This document shows, piece after piece, positions 35,669 through 46,760 of a DNA stretch of 64,000 nt (position 1 is the first letter of the stretch; each line of letters starts with the position of its first letter). This DNA is from Sipunculus nudus (Eukaryota > Annelida > Sipuncula > Golfingiida > Sipunculidae). The position numbers and the translations under genes were made by a program. Under the pieces are notes generated by a model. That model had not been told where the DNA came from. It ran no database searches and saw only the letters and a program-made list of their open reading frames with translations. The DNA lies in assembly GCA_026874595.1 (NCBI GenBank), contig CM049320.1:11121964-11185963 (forward strand), in the 5' to 3' direction.

Positions 35669-36530
35669 AAACCCCTATTTTTGGCTCTTCCTTCTAAATT
35701 TATAACTTGTATTGGTATGAAATGTACTATTTTATATGACTCATTAAAAATATATAATCATGGCATCCGATGTCAGCCCTATCATGCCCCTTATTTTCTT
35801 TTCAGAAGGGGTTTTTTAGTGTGCCCGAATGCAACCTAAACCTTGCTCCCCTTATTATTCTCGAGTAACTAGAGAATAAAGATCGAGCCACCACATTTCG
35901 TTAAAGGTTGTCTCTAACAAATGTCACATGCCATTACTTACAAGGTAGATCACGCTGGAAGTTTTAGTGTTGTATCAACTAAAGTAGAATAATTTTTCCA
36001 AAAAAATTGTTGAACAGGGCCGGTGAAGGGTACTAGGCGTTGTTCTGTTTAATGCCTGAATCCCCCATAATCTGATCAAATAATTCAACCATTTTGGTAC
36101 ACACAATGGTTAACGGAACAGCCAAATGGTGTTGCCTATCTGCAGTTGTTTTGAATGCCTCATGGACAGATTCTTGACAACAATCGCATCATTCCTCACT
36201 GTAATTTCCCACAAAATCTTATTGATCCAGGTACTGATGAAGTGACATGACATGATCATATTCATAACATTAAATGTCCGATACTATAAGAATTACATGA
36301 CTTTACGTCAGTTTAGTGTTAGGGTTCTCAGAGCAGATTCTCCCTGTCACCTCTCCCTAGAGGTTGTAACAGACACCTAATTTCCAAGATTCCAGTTAGA
36401 GCGGTTACGATTTGTGCCCTGTTAATGGACAGCTGGATGGCTGGACGGCCAGATCTCCAGACGGCCTGACAGCCGACGGACTAAGAGTAATCGCTATAGC
36501 TCAGATGACTTTCAGTCAGCTGAGCTAAAT
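35669..36530. other. mixed sequence ending in a truncated family Q 3' end
   Basis: TAAAAAACCCCT (about 35664) and AGGGGTTTTTTA (about 35807-35818) form a 12-bp inverted repeat around about 130 bp, a possible small MITE. The tail 36360-36530 is a family Q 3' part (GTAACAGACACCTAATTTCC, then the hairpin at 36497-36527). Nothing else is recognised. Confidence 0.4.
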
Positions 36531-37229
36531 AGAAGCTGACATCACTGGTTGACAAATATGGATAGCGAAAAAAAATATGTTTATACTGAAAGACAATTAA
36601 CATTCACATTATATTTGAGCAAATGGAAAGGTACATGATTTCCACTTGTTTTTTTACCCACTACTTGCCTAATTTATAGTGCAATGTGCGCATATTATTA
36701 TCTTCAATTTCATAAAACCTGTGGGAAACTTGACTGTTTTTGAAGTGTTTGGCCCACATGATAGGTCTGCCTTAATTAGAGATCCTATATCAGATCCTCA
36801 TATAACTAGCCTGCAGGAGAGAGAGATTTTGTTTTGTCTGGGTATACTAATTGGCACCAGCAGTGCCAAGAAATATCAGGGCTTGAATTTGGCGCTGGCC
36901 CATTAGAATTTTTCGGCAGTTTTGAGGGAGGTCAAGGAAAATTAGTGGGCTGTCACCCCTTTTTGGCTGGCAGAAAAATCAGCAGTGTCTTTTTTATACC
37001 ATCAGGAGAGAAAATATATCCAAAATAACCATTTACTATATCCTGTCAAAAGAAGCTTTAAGTGTCAAATGTAAATATTCCAACCCCCCCCCCCCCCCCT
37101 AAAAAAATAGGCCCCCCATCTTGAGCAGCACATTCTGACCATTGTTTCTTCCAATTATCAACTTGATAAACAATTTTTCACCAAATATGGGGGGCCAATA
37201 TGGTGAATCACTCTTGAGGAAAGGGGGTT
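36531..37229. other. intronic sequence with a poly-C run
   Basis: A run of about 16 C lies at 37084-37100. The segment around 36830-36900 (GGCACCAGCAGTGCCAAGAA) resembles the minus strand of 46800-46880, so it belongs to a dispersed repeat. Open frames here show no conserved feature. Confidence 0.45.
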
Positions 37230-38330
37230 AAGTTGTACAATAAAAATGGTAAGGTAGGTGGCGCCACCTGTCAGGTCGACAAGGAAATTCTCTAAGATGG
37301 AGGTACATGCCAAAATGCAGATCAACACATAGAACGACTCCTCAAATGTGTGCAATTATTACTTAAAGTAAATGTACAGATGGCTTCCACACAAAAGAAA
37401 TTGCAGATGGCACTACCAGTCCTGAGTTCACGATGGAGGAGTCCAAGATCTATAGATATGCATACTTTCAGGCCAATGGGGCTAATCATTCCTGAGAAAA
37501 GAGCATTACTTTATTCTACAAAAACGGGATGATAGGTGGTGACACCTGTGTGGTTGATGAAAAAGCTCTATAAGATAGATGTACATGCCAAATTTCAGAC
37601 CGAAAACATTAAACCACTCCTGAGATATGAGCAGTTATCACCTAAAGCAAACGTACAGATAGAAGCCACAAAAAAATGATTGAAGATGGTTCCACTAGTC
37701 TTCAGAATACAAGATAGAGGTATCCAAGGACCATGGACATACACAATTTCAGCCGAATCTGTCCATTTGTTTTTGACCTTTAATGCTCACAGTACTGTCA
37801 AGTGGCAATGATAGGGTTTAAAAGGTGAAAAGGACACAAGATGGTACCACCTGTCTTCTGCAGAAGACAAAGCTGTCCAAGATCAATTTGATTTTTGATC
37901 AATTCATGCATTCTTTATTGAGATATTTATGATTTTGAGTTATTTTCACCATATATGGCAATATTCAAGGTGAAGTCATTCATACATCATCCCATAACCC
38001 ATGTATATGTATATGTATAATATGAAAGTAATCTGTCCATAAGTTTTTGACTTATAATGCTCCTGAAGAGTACTGTCAAGTGGCAATGATGGGGGTATTA
38101 TAAATGGCACAAAAACAAGAAAAGGATAAAAGGTGATGCCACCAGTTTCCTGTACATGACAACACTATCCAAGATCTTCTGTCAAGTTGATTTTTTTTAA
38201 CAATCTATTCAAGATTTCTTGAAATATTTAAGAATTTGTGTAATTTCCCCTCAGTGAATCTATTCAAGGTCAATCTTAGTAAAGGTCATGACCCCATTTT
38301 TTAATAGACTTCATCCTCTAACTAATATCT
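37230..38330 (+). repeat. dispersed modular repeat, family E
   Basis: Units start GGTGGCGCCACCTGTCAGGT or GGCACTACCAGTCCTGAG and carry AAGATGGAGGTACATGCC, AAATTTCAGACCG and CACTCCTGAGATATGAGC. Related copies lie at 47040-48240, 58560-58760 and 59740-60230. Confidence 0.75.
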
Positions 38331-38636
38331 ATGCACATGCATGTCAAGTTTAGTAAAAGTTTGTGAAATATTTTTTGTGTTTACACTTCCAAAAGAAATC
38401 ACTGCACCATCACGACTGTGCTTATACCATAGTATCCCGACTTTGTCTGGGGACACAATGCCCAACTTTGTCTGTGGATACAATGAATTCTCTCTTCTTA
38501 TGAGAGAACCCTACCCTAGGAGAAATCTTTTTGTTTAATTAAACAATTCAGCTTGACAAATGCATCAAGAATAATTTTTATTAATGCAGAAGCTGAAAGG
38601 GGCTATGATTAGGTTATTGCCCGTAAAAAACTGGTA

Positions 38637-40049
38637 CCGTAAAATCTCCACTTAAAACCGCGGTTTAATCAAGAAATTCAAAATCTTGAAATCGGGTTGA
38701 TTTCCTGAAAGCACTGTGCGGTTTATACTAGAAGGGTTTCCTGAATATCTTCCTGACAGACATCGTTTTTGGGCCGGCGAGTGGGCGATAATATCGCAAC
38801 TTTCGAAGGCCGTTCTTAGCAGCAGTCTCGCATGCATGGCAGCCGTGTGTAAATGTGTTATTTACGATTATTTGTTATTTATAGATTAAATATTGCTGAT
38901 TAATTTTCGTGTGATATATAACTTGTTATAAAATCTTGGTAATTGTCACCAAATAATACGTTTTCAACAACCCTGCTGTAACACACAGCGGCCCACTTCG
39001 TTGGGCATGGTCAAGCAAAATTGAAATAAAAGCCTACTTTAAACCCATTTGCGGCATTATTTAGCAATGATTATTTGTTTCAAACGTAAAATGAATAAAA
39101 GGCTGACATCGTAAAGAGTCACACAATGGCAGACGATCGTTTTAAAATCAAGTTTGAGTGCCGCCATGTGCTGAAACGCCCTGGTATTCTGCCAAGAATA
39201 TTTTGAACGGCTGTACGTTGTGGGTGGTAAACAGAACAGCCACCTATTTCGTCCCATCGTGCCTTGCGCGAACACTGTCTTGACAAAATGGCTCCCCACA
39301 CGGAAACTTTCTTCAGGAAAAAACTTGCTTACCCGGACTGGCCACTTTAATTTTACCTTAAAATCACTCGTTTTCAAGCGTCATGTTTCCTATACGTGCG
39401 TATCTCGACAAGGTAACTTCAGTTACTTTGATATTTAGTTAAGTAGACCAGCGATGTTTTCAAACGCACCAGCAAATTGTGACATGGAGCGATGTCAACG
39501 TACGATGTGACGATGATAATACCGAAGTAACCGGTATGAAAATGATTTGAATCTTCCGAGTAATTCCAGAAAATGGAATTTTCATCAAAAATTAAGATTT
39601 CAAAATATTATTTTTAGAATTAAAATATACAGTGACTTGAAATGGATCAGCAGAATATTTTTTTCCAAAATATAATGACAAATCGGTAGTAAACAAGAAT
39701 ACGGCACGGAATATAAAATCTGTATAAACAGGCAGAGGTTCATCGGCCCTTACGTCTTCCCAAACTTCATGCTTGAGTGACCCTGCAAAAAAAGTGTTAT
39801 GATGTGTTTAAATAATATGCCCAAGGAATTTTAATGTGGTCAGGAATGGCCGAGTCGCAACCTACGCCTGTTCATTTCTAGATGATAGCTTGATTGTGTC
39901 TTTTGTCAAATCATTCCGTAGCAAAAGTTGGTGCGGTTTTAAAGGGGGGTTCTTAGTATTTGAGCCTCTCGCGGTGTCTCACCTGGAATTTCGGCGAAGT
40001 CTGGGTGCGGTTTTAATCGGAAGTGCGGTTTTAAGTGGAGATTTTACGG
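38637..40049. mobile_element. 1.41-kb DNA transposon-like element with 25-bp terminal inverted repeats
   Basis: CCGTAAAATCTCCACTTAAA at 38637 has an exact inverted copy ending at 40049. The match runs 25 bp inside the ends, and TA flanks both sides, as for the Tc1/mariner-pogo group. A subterminal word GCGGTTTTAA repeats near the right end. The interior is more GC-rich than the flanks, but no transposase frame is seen. The 106- and 78-codon frames lack any transposase motif. It is probably a non-autonomous element. Confidence 0.8.
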
Positions 40050-40054
40050 TAGTT

Positions 40055-40376
40055 AGCATCACAAAAATCTAAATTTCAAATATGAATCATGTGACCAGCT
40101 TTTGCAGAAAACCTACTTCCTTGTGTTAGTTACAGTCAATTCTGAGATTTTCATGTAAATATGCTTTCTTGGCACAATGACAGTATATGACAGCAAATGT
40201 CAGGAAGTTCATTCCTAAAACTCAGCGAAAAATTCATCAAACTCAAAACCATATTTGACAAGAGAGCTTATCTCTGGGATTATTTCTGTGAAATATTGAA
40301 CAAGTTTGCTAAATGATTTCAGAGAAGAATGTTACCAAACTTTTGTAAGCTTTTTCCCCATAAAATTAAAGTCTGA
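40055..40376 (+). repeat. partial family C copy
   Basis: AATATGAATCATGTGACCAG, AACTCAGCGAAAAATTC, TGTGAAATATTGAACAAG and TTTTTCCCCATAAAAT follow the family C order, with no GGTGGCGCCACC start and no 3' end. Confidence 0.65.
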
Positions 40377-40453
40377 CGAGTCCCCAAGGTGGTTTTAATT
40401 GTTGGGTCCAAACTTTGTCAAAATGAAATTAAAAATACAAGAAGGTGACTTAC

Positions 40454-40585
40454 TGAACTGGCTGATGGGGGACCAGGCTTGGTTGGTTGGCCAGTTTGCC
40501 GGCTGAAGATGTGGTTTATATATAGGCTTACGCCCTGGATTAAACTCATCCATTATAAAGAGTTTTAGCGTTTCAGCGTTGACAT
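40454..40585 (-). CDS. internal exon D of the coiled-coil gene (132 nt)
   Basis: On the minus strand an acceptor (TTATTGTTCTTTGCAG) precedes the exon, and a perfect donor GTAAGT follows it. The exon is 132 nt and is flanked by phase-1 introns. It encodes 43 full residues, including VNAETLKLFIMDEFNPG and HLQPANWPTNQAWSP. Joined to exon E, the split codon becomes A|AG (Lys) and the frame continues RADSVEVV. Joined upstream to exon C it becomes A|AT (Asn). The sequence is Pro/Asn/Trp-rich with no domain I recognise. It sits 405 bp from the transposon-like element at 38637-40049. Confidence 0.75.
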
Positions 40586-41779
40586 CTGCAAAGAACAATA
40601 AATATATGTGAAATTGATGAAAAAAAGGGGCATTACAATAAATCCCTAAGTAATAAAGACTCATGGGTTCATGTGCTTATTACCATAAAATACCTGACAA
40701 AAGTCACCCCCATTTTATAAGTCTAACCCTGAAGGGAGAGCCTTTTGTTTCTCAACCTTTACAATGCAGCCAAATTATTTTTTGTCTGCCTAAATTACAC
40801 CAAAGAATTTACATGAAACATTCATTCATTGTGAAGCAAAAAGTCACAGAAAGGTTCACAATGAATTTTTTTTTCATCATTTACTTCAGCAATAGGGAAG
40901 TCTAGACAAAGAAAAAAACTATAAGTTGTTTTTTAATGTAGATGTGCACCATTTAGGTCCATATAGAATGGATGGGCCTACATTCTTCTAAATTTGACAG
41001 CTGGCTACAAGTGTGGATGATGCAATTTCTTCATTTTTTTCTGATTAATCCCATAATAAGCCTTAATGCTAAAAAAAATTCTCATAAGCAAATACCACAC
41101 AAATCCACAAAATTACAGATGTGTACCTGGCATCACCAATTTGGTTTGCAGTGCACTTGGCCCAATTGTTATTAACAAAATATGGAATTGCACTATCTGT
41201 CCAGCCAAGCTGCTCAAAAAAACTGTTATTAGATGACCAGTAAAGGGATGCATGGCCAATGGGCCATGATGCTTGTCTGAATCCAAGGAACCTTTAACAA
41301 TGGGTAGTGAGACTCCCAGAGTGCTCAAATCATGCTTAATGCCAATAGATCCTAAATAAAAGTAACAGTGACTTTATTCTGCATCAAGCTACTACCACTC
41401 GTGTCAATCTGACACAGTCTTAAAATCATGTTCTTTCACACAGCTTGTATAATATAGGTCACATGCAGTGACATTATGGCAAGGTTTCCAATAAATTTTA
41501 CAAGCACCTCCTTGGATCTTAATCAAATTAGAAGTTTATAGGTCCAACTGTAATAAATCATGCAAATCTATTCAACAGGGTGCCGAAATCATGTACTTTA
41601 ATATATCTTGCAGAATATAGGTCACTTATAATGACCTGATTTAAGATTTCCAAGGAGATTCCCAATGGACCTCCATGGATGTCAACTAAGAAGACTAAGC
41701 CCAATGGTTATGATTTGTGCTTTGTTTACAGAGGACCACTTCATCTGAAGGTCTCAAAACAGAAAAAGTGAAAAAAAAA
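40586..41779. other. intronic sequence, diverged repeat fragments
   Basis: GGCCAATGGGCCATGATGCT near 41253 is an eroded element leader, and 41500-41780 has family Q words (AAGATTTCCAAGGAGATTCC, GGTCTCAAAAC). The region 40700-41200 has no assignment. Confidence 0.45.
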
Positions 41780-42860
41780 GGGAAAAAAATATACAGGTGA
41801 CTCTGCGAGTTTGCAGGAACTGATGCAACACTCCATAATCAACATGCATGCGAAGAACTATGGTGATCAATGCATTAGTTATTCAGATACTGGAGCTTTT
41901 GTATTTAATATTTTAAATGTTCTGGGGGTATGTACAAGCCCCATAGCTGAAGGATATGGACATCAGACACCTTAATTTTAGGTTTCCAAGGAGATTCAGC
42001 TGGAAACTCCCTGGATGTATTCTTGGTCTAAAGGTTATGATTTTTGCCCTGTTAACTGCTACATTAGGTATAACAAATAGAGAAACCAGCAAATTCATTG
42101 CATTAATGTCCCCCACTTTGGAATTTTGCTGTCTTTCATGCTTGATAAGCAACCAAAATTATGACGTTGAGAAATCTTGAGGGCACATGAAAACTTAAAC
42201 AGATTCACTATGACATGTCAAATAAGTAAAAAAAGAACCACAAGTAGCTCAAACGAGCTGCCACGACAGAGACATCTGCAGGCAAACATTGAACTTAAAC
42301 ACATTGAGAAAAACGACCAAAATGCACTATGACATGTAGAGACATCTGCACTATGACATGTAGAGACATCTGCAGGTGAACAAAGACCAAACACATTGAG
42401 ACATTGTACCAAAATTCAATAATTTTGTTTTGGAGCTGGAGAGAATTATTTTTCAGATAGACACAATAAAACCAATCCCAATAAAGGTATGCATGAGAGC
42501 TATCACTGATCCAATTCTGAATGAAATTGATAAAATTAAGGAAAGTCATTGCATGGTCTGGCAAAATGGATGGAAGGACAGACAGACAGCAAACCCATAT
42601 CAATGTCCCTAGCTTCTGTGGAGTATGGGACAAAAATGTGTAAACATTAAATAAAACACAGGTGGCACCACCAGTCTGCAGAAAATGATAAAACACTCCA
42701 TGATCAATGTTCATGCAAAGCATCATGGTGATCAATGCATTAGTTAATCAGATATTGGAGTTTTTGTATCACATTTTTAATTATTCTAGGAGGGGGGGCT
42801 ACTTATGAGTACCATAGCTCATCTAATTGTTGCACATGGTCTGTTATAGCTGAGCACATT
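41780..42860 (+). repeat. family Q units with a nested GACATGTAGAGACATCTGCA block
   Basis: Q units start near 41797 (GGTGACTCTGCGAGTTTGCA) and 42660 (GGTGGCACCACCAGTCTGCA). Between them, 42200-42400 repeats ACTATGACATGTAGAGACAT. The segment 42060-42350 is matched at 44990-45160 (TTTCATGCTTGATAAGCAAC). Confidence 0.65.
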
Positions 42861-43202
42861 TTTATTTTAAAAGTGAGAACCAGCTGTAGGTGGAATTTAA
42901 AAAATCTTGACCATTTAAGTATAAAGTTTCAATCTCTAACCTTTGAAAGTTATGAGATTTGATTAAAATTGTATATTTTTCTTCTCTTTACACCCAGTTA
43001 AACACTGCATAGGCAAGGTGGAACAAACCCCAGGTTCATAATAGGTATTGAGGACCACTGAGGTGTAACAGTGAACAGAGCCAATAGGTTAGACCCAGGT
43101 GTAGCTGGCATTCAGAGCACAAGCCCAAGTGGGAGAACTTGACAAAAAAAAAAGAGTTTGAAAATTTAATGATACTTCACTTAAAAGTTAAAAGAAATTA
43201 GA
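42861..43202. other. leader of the LINE remnant
   Basis: Unique-looking sequence runs into the degenerate ORF1 below without a visible boundary. It may be the 5' untranslated part of that element. Confidence 0.35.
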
Positions 43203-43850
43203 ATGCCAGGACAGCAGGATTCCTCTAAGAGGCCAAGGCCTCTCAGCTCTACTGATGCAGAACCAGGTGAAGACATTTCTGGCTCTGTTAAAAAAAAACT
43301 AGTAGCTTTGAATGAAGCCGTAACTCCTATTAAACAAGAAAAGAAATGATGAACTGCAAAATTAAGGTTGAGAAGTCTATTACTGAGAATGTTTGAAAGT
43401 CAGTGTGTCAAGACAATAAGAATATGCTTGATAAAATGGAGCATAGAATTGTGGTGTTAGAAATGGACAAACGACAAACTGAAAATTGACTAACTAGGCA
43501 CTGAAGCATGCAAACAGAAATGACCAATATTCCAGAAAAAAACTCCCCATATTGCTAGGATTATGGCAGAACAGAAGGAAGCCTGTGCAGCAGTGGCCAT
43601 TAGATTTCTGAATGAGCACCTAAACTGTGAACTGAATATCTCAATGGAACAAGTGGCACATCATGAAGCAACCCTGATAAACCAAACTTGTTATTTTGGT
43701 GAAATTCAGTGACAGAGGAGCTAGAGAGTTTGTGCTGAAACAGAGAAAAATTCTTAAAGAGTACACGAATAAAGAGCACTTGACATTTGAAAACTAAATT
43801 ACTGAACAGGCTGTATGGAGATGATCTAAAATTTCCTCACTTATAAACAT
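43203..43850 (+). pseudogene. degenerate LINE ORF1 (L1/Tx1-like)
   Basis: A 48-codon frame from the ATG at 43203 (MPGQQDSSKRPRPLSST) ends in TGA. The following frames hold a coiled-coil-like stretch (MLDKMEHRIVVLEMDKRQ), broken by in-frame stops. From 43563 comes AIRFLNEHLNCELNIS, and after a frameshift, at 43693-43797, ILVKFSDRGAREFVLKQRK with LKEY and NKEHLTFEN. Coiled coil, then FLNE...L.I, then VKF..R.AR..VL..RK..LK is the order in L1-type ORF1 proteins (RNA-binding chaperones of retrotransposition). It has several stops and at least one frameshift. No ORF2 follows, because an LTR begins at 43923. Confidence 0.65.
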
Positions 43851-43922
43851 AAATGTCATATAATAAAAACTTCCTTTTGTTATAGGTGCTCTTTTTTATC
43901 TATGTGACATGGGGGTAACTCC

Positions 43923-44842
43923 TGTTGTGGCAGTCTCGTGTCTGGCCGCGTATAATATTCTATGTTTAATCCGTACAGGTTGAACTCTCATTGTCATGTT
44001 TAGCCTTGGGTTTTCATGCCTGGCCGAGGTCACATGATGAGTCTGGTATGTAGAGATATACACAGCACCGTTTTTCTAGAGAATTCCTGAAACGCGTGTT
44101 TACTGTGTTGTGCAAGATCTTATGGACTGTTCGAGAAGTGGAAAATTCTCGTTTTGAGGTGTGAAGGTATAATAAGGGGCTGTGTTTTAGAATGGGAGGG
44201 CAGAGAGAGAGCAGAGCAGATTCCAGCTAACGTAGAAGCGTGTGTCAGTTTCTAGAACCTTATCCGACGAATGTGGCAATTATAGATGTTCTAAGACTTT
44301 CTCCTGGACATTCAGTCCGGCAGTTTGACTAAGTTCGTGCAAAATTCTGCCACTCAGGCTTAGACCCGCACATAAGTCGACTCCCTTTTCTTGGATTAAT
44401 TTTTTGGGAACAAATTTCTCGATGTATATGCAGTTTTTTATGGTATATGCATTTAGACTTCAGTTTACTTCTTGGATTGTTGCAAGAGCTTTACACTGGA
44501 CTGTCACTGGACTTCTCAAAGAGTTTTACATTTAAAGGACTTCTTGTTGTGATGGTGTTGGTATCCAGGTACTGTGCACATTATTTTTCTATGTGATTGT
44601 ATTGACTTGTTTCCATACCGCTGTTTTACTGTATTATTGTATTGATTTAGTGTATTGTATTGTTAGGATTGTTTTAAGAATAAATTATATTTATTTGTTA
44701 ACAAAAAACCACAGACTTCTTTATTCATTCCCCTAGATATTTCACGCTGCCTAGTATTACAGAATCTAATTTTTTTTATCTCCATAACAAAATTTGTGTT
44801 CATCAAGCATACGTGATCTGTTTATATTAGGTTCCGTAACAC
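43923..44842 (+). mobile_element. probable solo LTR, about 920 bp
   Basis: The start is TGTTGTGGCAGTCTCG and the end is AGGTTCCGTAACA. The right 390 bp is homologous to 21078-21496. A TATA-like GGTATAATAAGG lies at about 44168, and AATAAA at about 44680. After the end there is no primer-binding site or coding sequence, so it stands alone. The flanking pentamers do not match, so the 5' boundary is uncertain. Confidence 0.55.
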
Positions 44843-45559
44843 TTTGTTTATCAGTTGCACATTTTTATTTGTTCTTTCTACCCTAATCCATGATGTGCAA
44901 CTGTCAGGAAACAAGATGTGCTCACTTGACACACATGTATTTCTTTTTTTAATGGGTATTTTCTATTAGGCTTCAGCTATACAAAGATTAACAAATTTGA
45001 AACAACAAGCAAATTTGTGGAATTAATGTCCCCAGCTTTGGGCTCTTGATGTCTTTCATGCTTGATAAGCAACCAGAATTGTGACATATGAAGAAAATCT
45101 TGAGGGCTCATGAAAACTTGAACAGAATCACTATGACATGTAGAGACATCTGCATGCAACATAAAAAATAAAACACTTATGTTTAGATGAGGTGTCTTGA
45201 CACAATGTCTAGAAACCAGACAAAGCCAGGTCAGTTGCCATAGTGATGTCTGGACCTCACCTGGTTGACCTGAGTGACCTCTTGACTTGGCATGTTGAAA
45301 CCTGGCATGTTGGCAAATCTTTTTTTTAAAAACTGAAAGCCTTTTTTTATTGGCTTCATTGCTTTTTAGCCCTCAGCAGAATGTATAACCTTCTAGCACT
45401 ACATGTGCATGCTTTTTGCATACATATGTAAAAATTACAAGAATGGACCACTACGAATGACCATGAAGGCAAAGTGTAAAATTAAGTCTGATGAGACTGA
45501 CAGTGGTATCAGGCTATAAAGCCTAAGGTACCTTAACCTTTTTTGGAAGGAACCACCTG
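44843..45559. repeat. repeat fragments flanking the LTR
   Basis: 44990-45160 matches 42060-42350. 45190-45370 is the TCTAGAC-type segment also seen at 18.7 and 30.8 kb (CAGTTGCCATAGTGATGTCT). No gene is seen. Confidence 0.6.
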
Positions 45560-45842
45560 TCATGAGAACTTCTATTTTAGTCTACATATCCGTATCCAGA
45601 TGGCGCCACAGGCTAGGCAGCCGGCCGGAGTTAAGTAATGTTGTAAGCGACTGATAGAGAACTTAGGTGGCAGTCACGTGGTTTTGATGGAGACTCGCTA
45701 GAGATTAAACATTTTTTTATTTTGTTGTCGTTGGACTGATTGTGTGTCAACTGTGTGTGTTGCGACCCATGACACCTATAGTAAAGGTATATATCAAGTT
45801 AGTGTATAAATGATTAGTTATATAGGAATTTAATTTAGTGAC

Positions 45843-45917
45843 CATGCTGTGACCACCGGGCCTCAGGATGTCACAGCATGATACAGGCTGGGCTTCTCAC
45901 AGATGACCCCTGTATCA
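45843..45917. other. two adjacent perfect inverted repeats
   Basis: CATGCTGTGAC (45843-45853) pairs with GTCACAGCATG (45870-45880) over a 16-bp loop. TGATACAGG (45879-45887) pairs with CCTGTATCA (45909-45917) over a 21-bp loop. The two stems share one or two bases at 45879-45880, so they abut with no gap. Confidence 0.85.
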
Positions 45918-45930
45918 GTAACACATGTGA

Positions 45931-45940
45931 GTATATATAG
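45931..45940 (+). promoter_or_regulatory. candidate TATA box
   Basis: GTATATATAGGGACCCCCC has the shape of a core promoter. It lies 14 bp after the twin hairpins and some 80 bp before a CAGCAGGTAGTT donor-like word at about 45988. No transcript or frame supports it. Confidence 0.25.
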
Positions 45941-46760
45941 GGACCCCCCTGTGTGTTTGTAGACTTACTTTGCCATCATCATACTCAGCAGGTAGTTAAG
46001 CAACTTTAATGATTTCAGGCTCAAACATGTATCACCATTAATTCTACATGGATCCAGAATATCTAGAACATATCTTTTGTAATTATTGAGATATTTGAAC
46101 ATACACAGAAATTGCAAATTATCCTACACAATTTTCACACAAGTTTTGTATAAATTATCATATAAATATTTAGTATTATAAACTGAGTTTTGGTACATTC
46201 AAAATAGTAAATGAGATGGTCAGTTTGTGTTAATTACAGGATATTTCATATTATATTACAGAAGTTATAGGCTGTGGCAATATGCAGGACTGATTGATAT
46301 TAATGCTGAAAGTGAACACCAGGTGGCGTTAGTGACTTTGTGGCACAAGTTACATGCTTGGACTTAGCTCACACATAGTATGTAAGTTTTATGAACAATT
46401 AAACTATTGAAACATAGGCATATTTAGACATGGCACAAAACACAGAAATTCAGTTTATCAGTATTTTAGGGGTAGAAGTCATAGCGTAGTTGTAGTGTTG
46501 GTCGCCCTCAGCTCCCTGCTGGGGGTGATTACTTAAGACCAGACGCTCATTAACAGTCAGAGGAAGAGTCCCCAGCATAGCCAGTGGTCAACAGTCTGGT
46601 CCACTGGAGCCGAAGGTCACATCTGTTCTAGATTTAAATTATCATGCATCCCAGCCATGGGTCAACCAGCCTGAGCCTGCCAGCCTCAACATAGTTATAT
46701 CTATAGGTAATAAACGTCTGAACATCTTGTAGACATTGGAGTCATCAATACTTTACACCA

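Larger units (their letters stand above)
45560..46760. other. repeat-free unique interval, function unknown
   Basis: This 1.2 kb lacks the modular repeats around it and has patches of higher GC (45600-45660, 46500-46640). I found no long frame and no convincing exon. It holds the twin hairpins and TATA-like box listed separately. Confidence 0.4.

Noticed and set aside
39057-39377. 106-codon minus frame inside the 38637-40049 element as a transposase
   Set aside because: No DDE-type or helix-turn-helix motif is present and the length is too short.
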